NCBI GenBank assembly: GCA_900317215.1
Contig: ONFW01000076.1
Span: 1 to 5,949, forward strand
Length of the DNA stretch: 5,949 nt
Reading direction: 5' to 3'
Source of the DNA: an uncultured Eubacteriales bacterium
GTDB lineage: Bacteria; Bacillota; Clostridia; Oscillospirales; Acutalibacteraceae
Below, piece after piece: positions 5,261 through 5,949 of the stretch (position 1 is the first letter of the stretch; each line of letters begins with the position of its first letter). The position numbers and the translations under genes are program-made. The notes under the pieces were generated by a model. It searched no databases. It was given only the letters and a program-made list of their open reading frames with translations, and was not told the DNA's origin.

Positions 5261-5386
5261 CCAGCGGGATGCAGCCCGTGTATCGCAGGATATCCTTTCG
5301 TTCATGCGACAACTCCCCGTTCGCATGACACTGCATACTGCAGCGGTTATGCCGCTGACAGTTATACGCACACAAGCTTACTCTGT
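5261..5386 (-). promoter_or_regulatory. Tetrahydrofolate (THF) riboswitch aptamer
   Basis: Read on the minus strand, conserved THF-aptamer blocks occur in order: AGAGUA (5379-5384), UGCGUAUAACUG (about 5358-5369), a GGGGAGUUG loop (5310-5318), AACGAA (about 5297-5302) and GCAUCCCGCUGG (5261-5272). Base pairing supports it. AGCUUGUGU (5370-5378) pairs fully with ACACGGGCU (5273-5281) as P2. CAUGCGA (5321-5327) pairs fully with UCGCAUG (5303-5309), enclosing the G-rich loop. CGGGG in that loop can pair with UCCCG (5265-5269), as in the known long-range pseudoknot. A short CAG/CUG P1 closes the ends, and an additional hairpin lies at 5341-5357. The predicted transcript start falls at the aptamer's first bases, and the next gene is folT, the classic target of this riboswitch. 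Folates would be expected to repress folT. Confidence 0.78.
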
Positions 5387-5393
5387 TTTTCTC

Positions 5394-5422
5394 AGTATAT
5401 CATGTCATTTATTATTTGTCAA
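5394..5422 (-). promoter_or_regulatory. Sigma-A promoter of the folT leader
   Basis: On the minus strand, a perfect -35 box TTGACA (5417-5422), a 17-base spacer and TATACT (5394-5399). The predicted start near 5387 coincides with the first base of the riboswitch aptamer. The -35 box lies only 23 bases past the stop codon of the upstream flavoprotein gene. Confidence 0.85.
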
Positions 5423-5445
5423 TATGCCGAGCCGGAATTGCATGC

Positions 5446-5949
5446 TTAGTGAAGGGCCTTCAGTATGGCAAGAGCTGCGGTGCTGCCCTCATATACCGCT
5501 TTGAATATCTGCATTGTGCCGCCTGTGCAGTCTCCTGCCGCATAGAGCCGAGGAATTGAAGTCTCCATGTTTTTATTGACCTTGATTATTCCGTTTTCCG
5601 TCTCGGCGCCAACCTTTTTTGCAAGGTCGCTGCTCCCGGCAACGCCGAGAGCTATGAAAACACCGTTTACGGATAGTATTTCCCCGTCTTCAAAGGAAAT
5701 ACTCTCGACAAAGGCTTCACCGTTTACTGACATGAGCTTTTTTGTATTTACATTGATATTGTCCGGTATTTCTGTTGTCAGAGGGCTTCCGTTTGTAAGG
5801 AGAGTTACGCTTTTCGAGCTCTGTGACAATATCATCGCTTCATGAAGGGCGTATTCTCCGCTGCCTATCACGCAAACATCTTTGTTCCTGTAGAAAAAAG
5901 CATCGCATACTGCACAGTAGCTCACGCCCTTGCCTTCGTGCTCCGCAAC
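5446..5949 (-). CDS. Thioredoxin-reductase-like flavoprotein, C-terminal part, N-terminus beyond right edge
   Basis: The frame is open to the window edge, giving 167 codons of a family usually around 300-310 residues; roughly the first 130 are missing. The visible part begins VAEHEGKGVSYCAVCDAFFY, which carries the redox-active CAVC disulfide of bacterial thioredoxin reductases. A GxGxxA nucleotide-binding loop follows (GSGEYALHEA), then a central beta-rich section, and the C-terminal FAD motif RLYAAGDCTGG with the helix KAVYEGSTAALAI. The GTG at 5923-5925 is internal to the family domain and is not the true start. Canonical NADPH-dependent enzymes have HRRxxxR after the second nucleotide-binding strand; here the matching place reads VTLLTNGSPLTTE, without it. 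It may be a thioredoxin reductase paralogue or use another electron donor such as ferredoxin, which is inference. The folT promoter lies just behind its stop and no terminator separates the two. Confidence 0.85.
   Translation of the reverse strand, partial: VAEHEGKGVSYCAVCDAFFYRNKDVCVIGSGEYALHEAMILSQSSKSVTLLTNGSPLTTEIPDNINVNTKKLMSVNGEAFVESISFEDGEILSVNGVFIALGVAGSSDLAKKVGAETENGIIKVNKNMETSIPRLYAAGDCTGGTMQIFKAVYEGSTAALAILKALH

Noticed and set aside
5073..5375. 100-codon minus-strand open frame through the folT leader
   Set aside because: It crosses the riboswitch and terminator hairpin and enters folT in another frame. No RBS, and the RNA structure explains the sequence better.

Overview
The window looks like chromosomal DNA of an anaerobic, low-to-moderate G+C member of the Clostridia, most likely Ruminococcus or a close relative in the Oscillospiraceae. 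This is inferred from four things: the 'YTGxPI.P...VGTA...GKG.FKG...F.I' Ig-like repeats typical of ruminococcal proteins, a folT gene behind a tetrahydrofolate-type riboswitch, a clostridial-style SRP RNA start, and AT-rich spacers carrying clear sigma-A promoters (TTGAxx-N17-TATAmT) and strong GGAGG ribosome-binding sites. I see no transposase, integrase, CRISPR array or tRNA.

Layout from left to right. (1) Positions 1 to about 120 hold the 5' part of an SRP (4.5S/ffs) RNA on the minus strand, cut by the window edge, with its near-consensus promoter. (2) Positions 215-1096 hold a minus-strand gene for a leaderless protein of two MBG-like Ig repeats plus a third beta-rich domain, with its own promoter, a GTG start and a possible terminator. 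(3) Positions 1280-3084 hold a likely three-gene minus-strand operon behind one strong promoter: a small DUF1294 membrane protein, a LUD-domain (LutC/YkgG-like) protein with a Cys-rich tail, and DeoD-type purine nucleoside phosphorylase. (4) Positions 3085-3330 are a structured divergent intergenic region. (5) Positions 3331-4581 hold the only plus-strand gene, a secreted GHL10-type (YngK/DigH-like) glycoside hydrolase. (6) Positions 4585-5422 hold a folate-family ECF transporter S component (FolT) on the minus strand, preceded by a promoter, a THF-type riboswitch and a hairpin that buries the ribosome-binding site and ends in seven Us. (7) Positions 5446-5949 hold the C-terminal half of a thioredoxin-reductase-like flavoprotein on the minus strand, whose N-terminal part lies beyond the right edge.

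Most of this is ordinary housekeeping. The most notable element is the folT leader: promoter, folate-sensing aptamer, a candidate alternative hairpin, and an intrinsic-terminator-like hairpin whose 3' arm is the Shine-Dalgarno sequence and whose U-tract abuts the start codon. Other points of interest are the leaderless Ig-repeat protein, the DUF1294-LUD-DeoD operon, the expanded Cys-rich LUD tail and the missing HRRxxxR motif in the thioredoxin reductase. I did not find convincing evidence of a wholly new multi-gene system.
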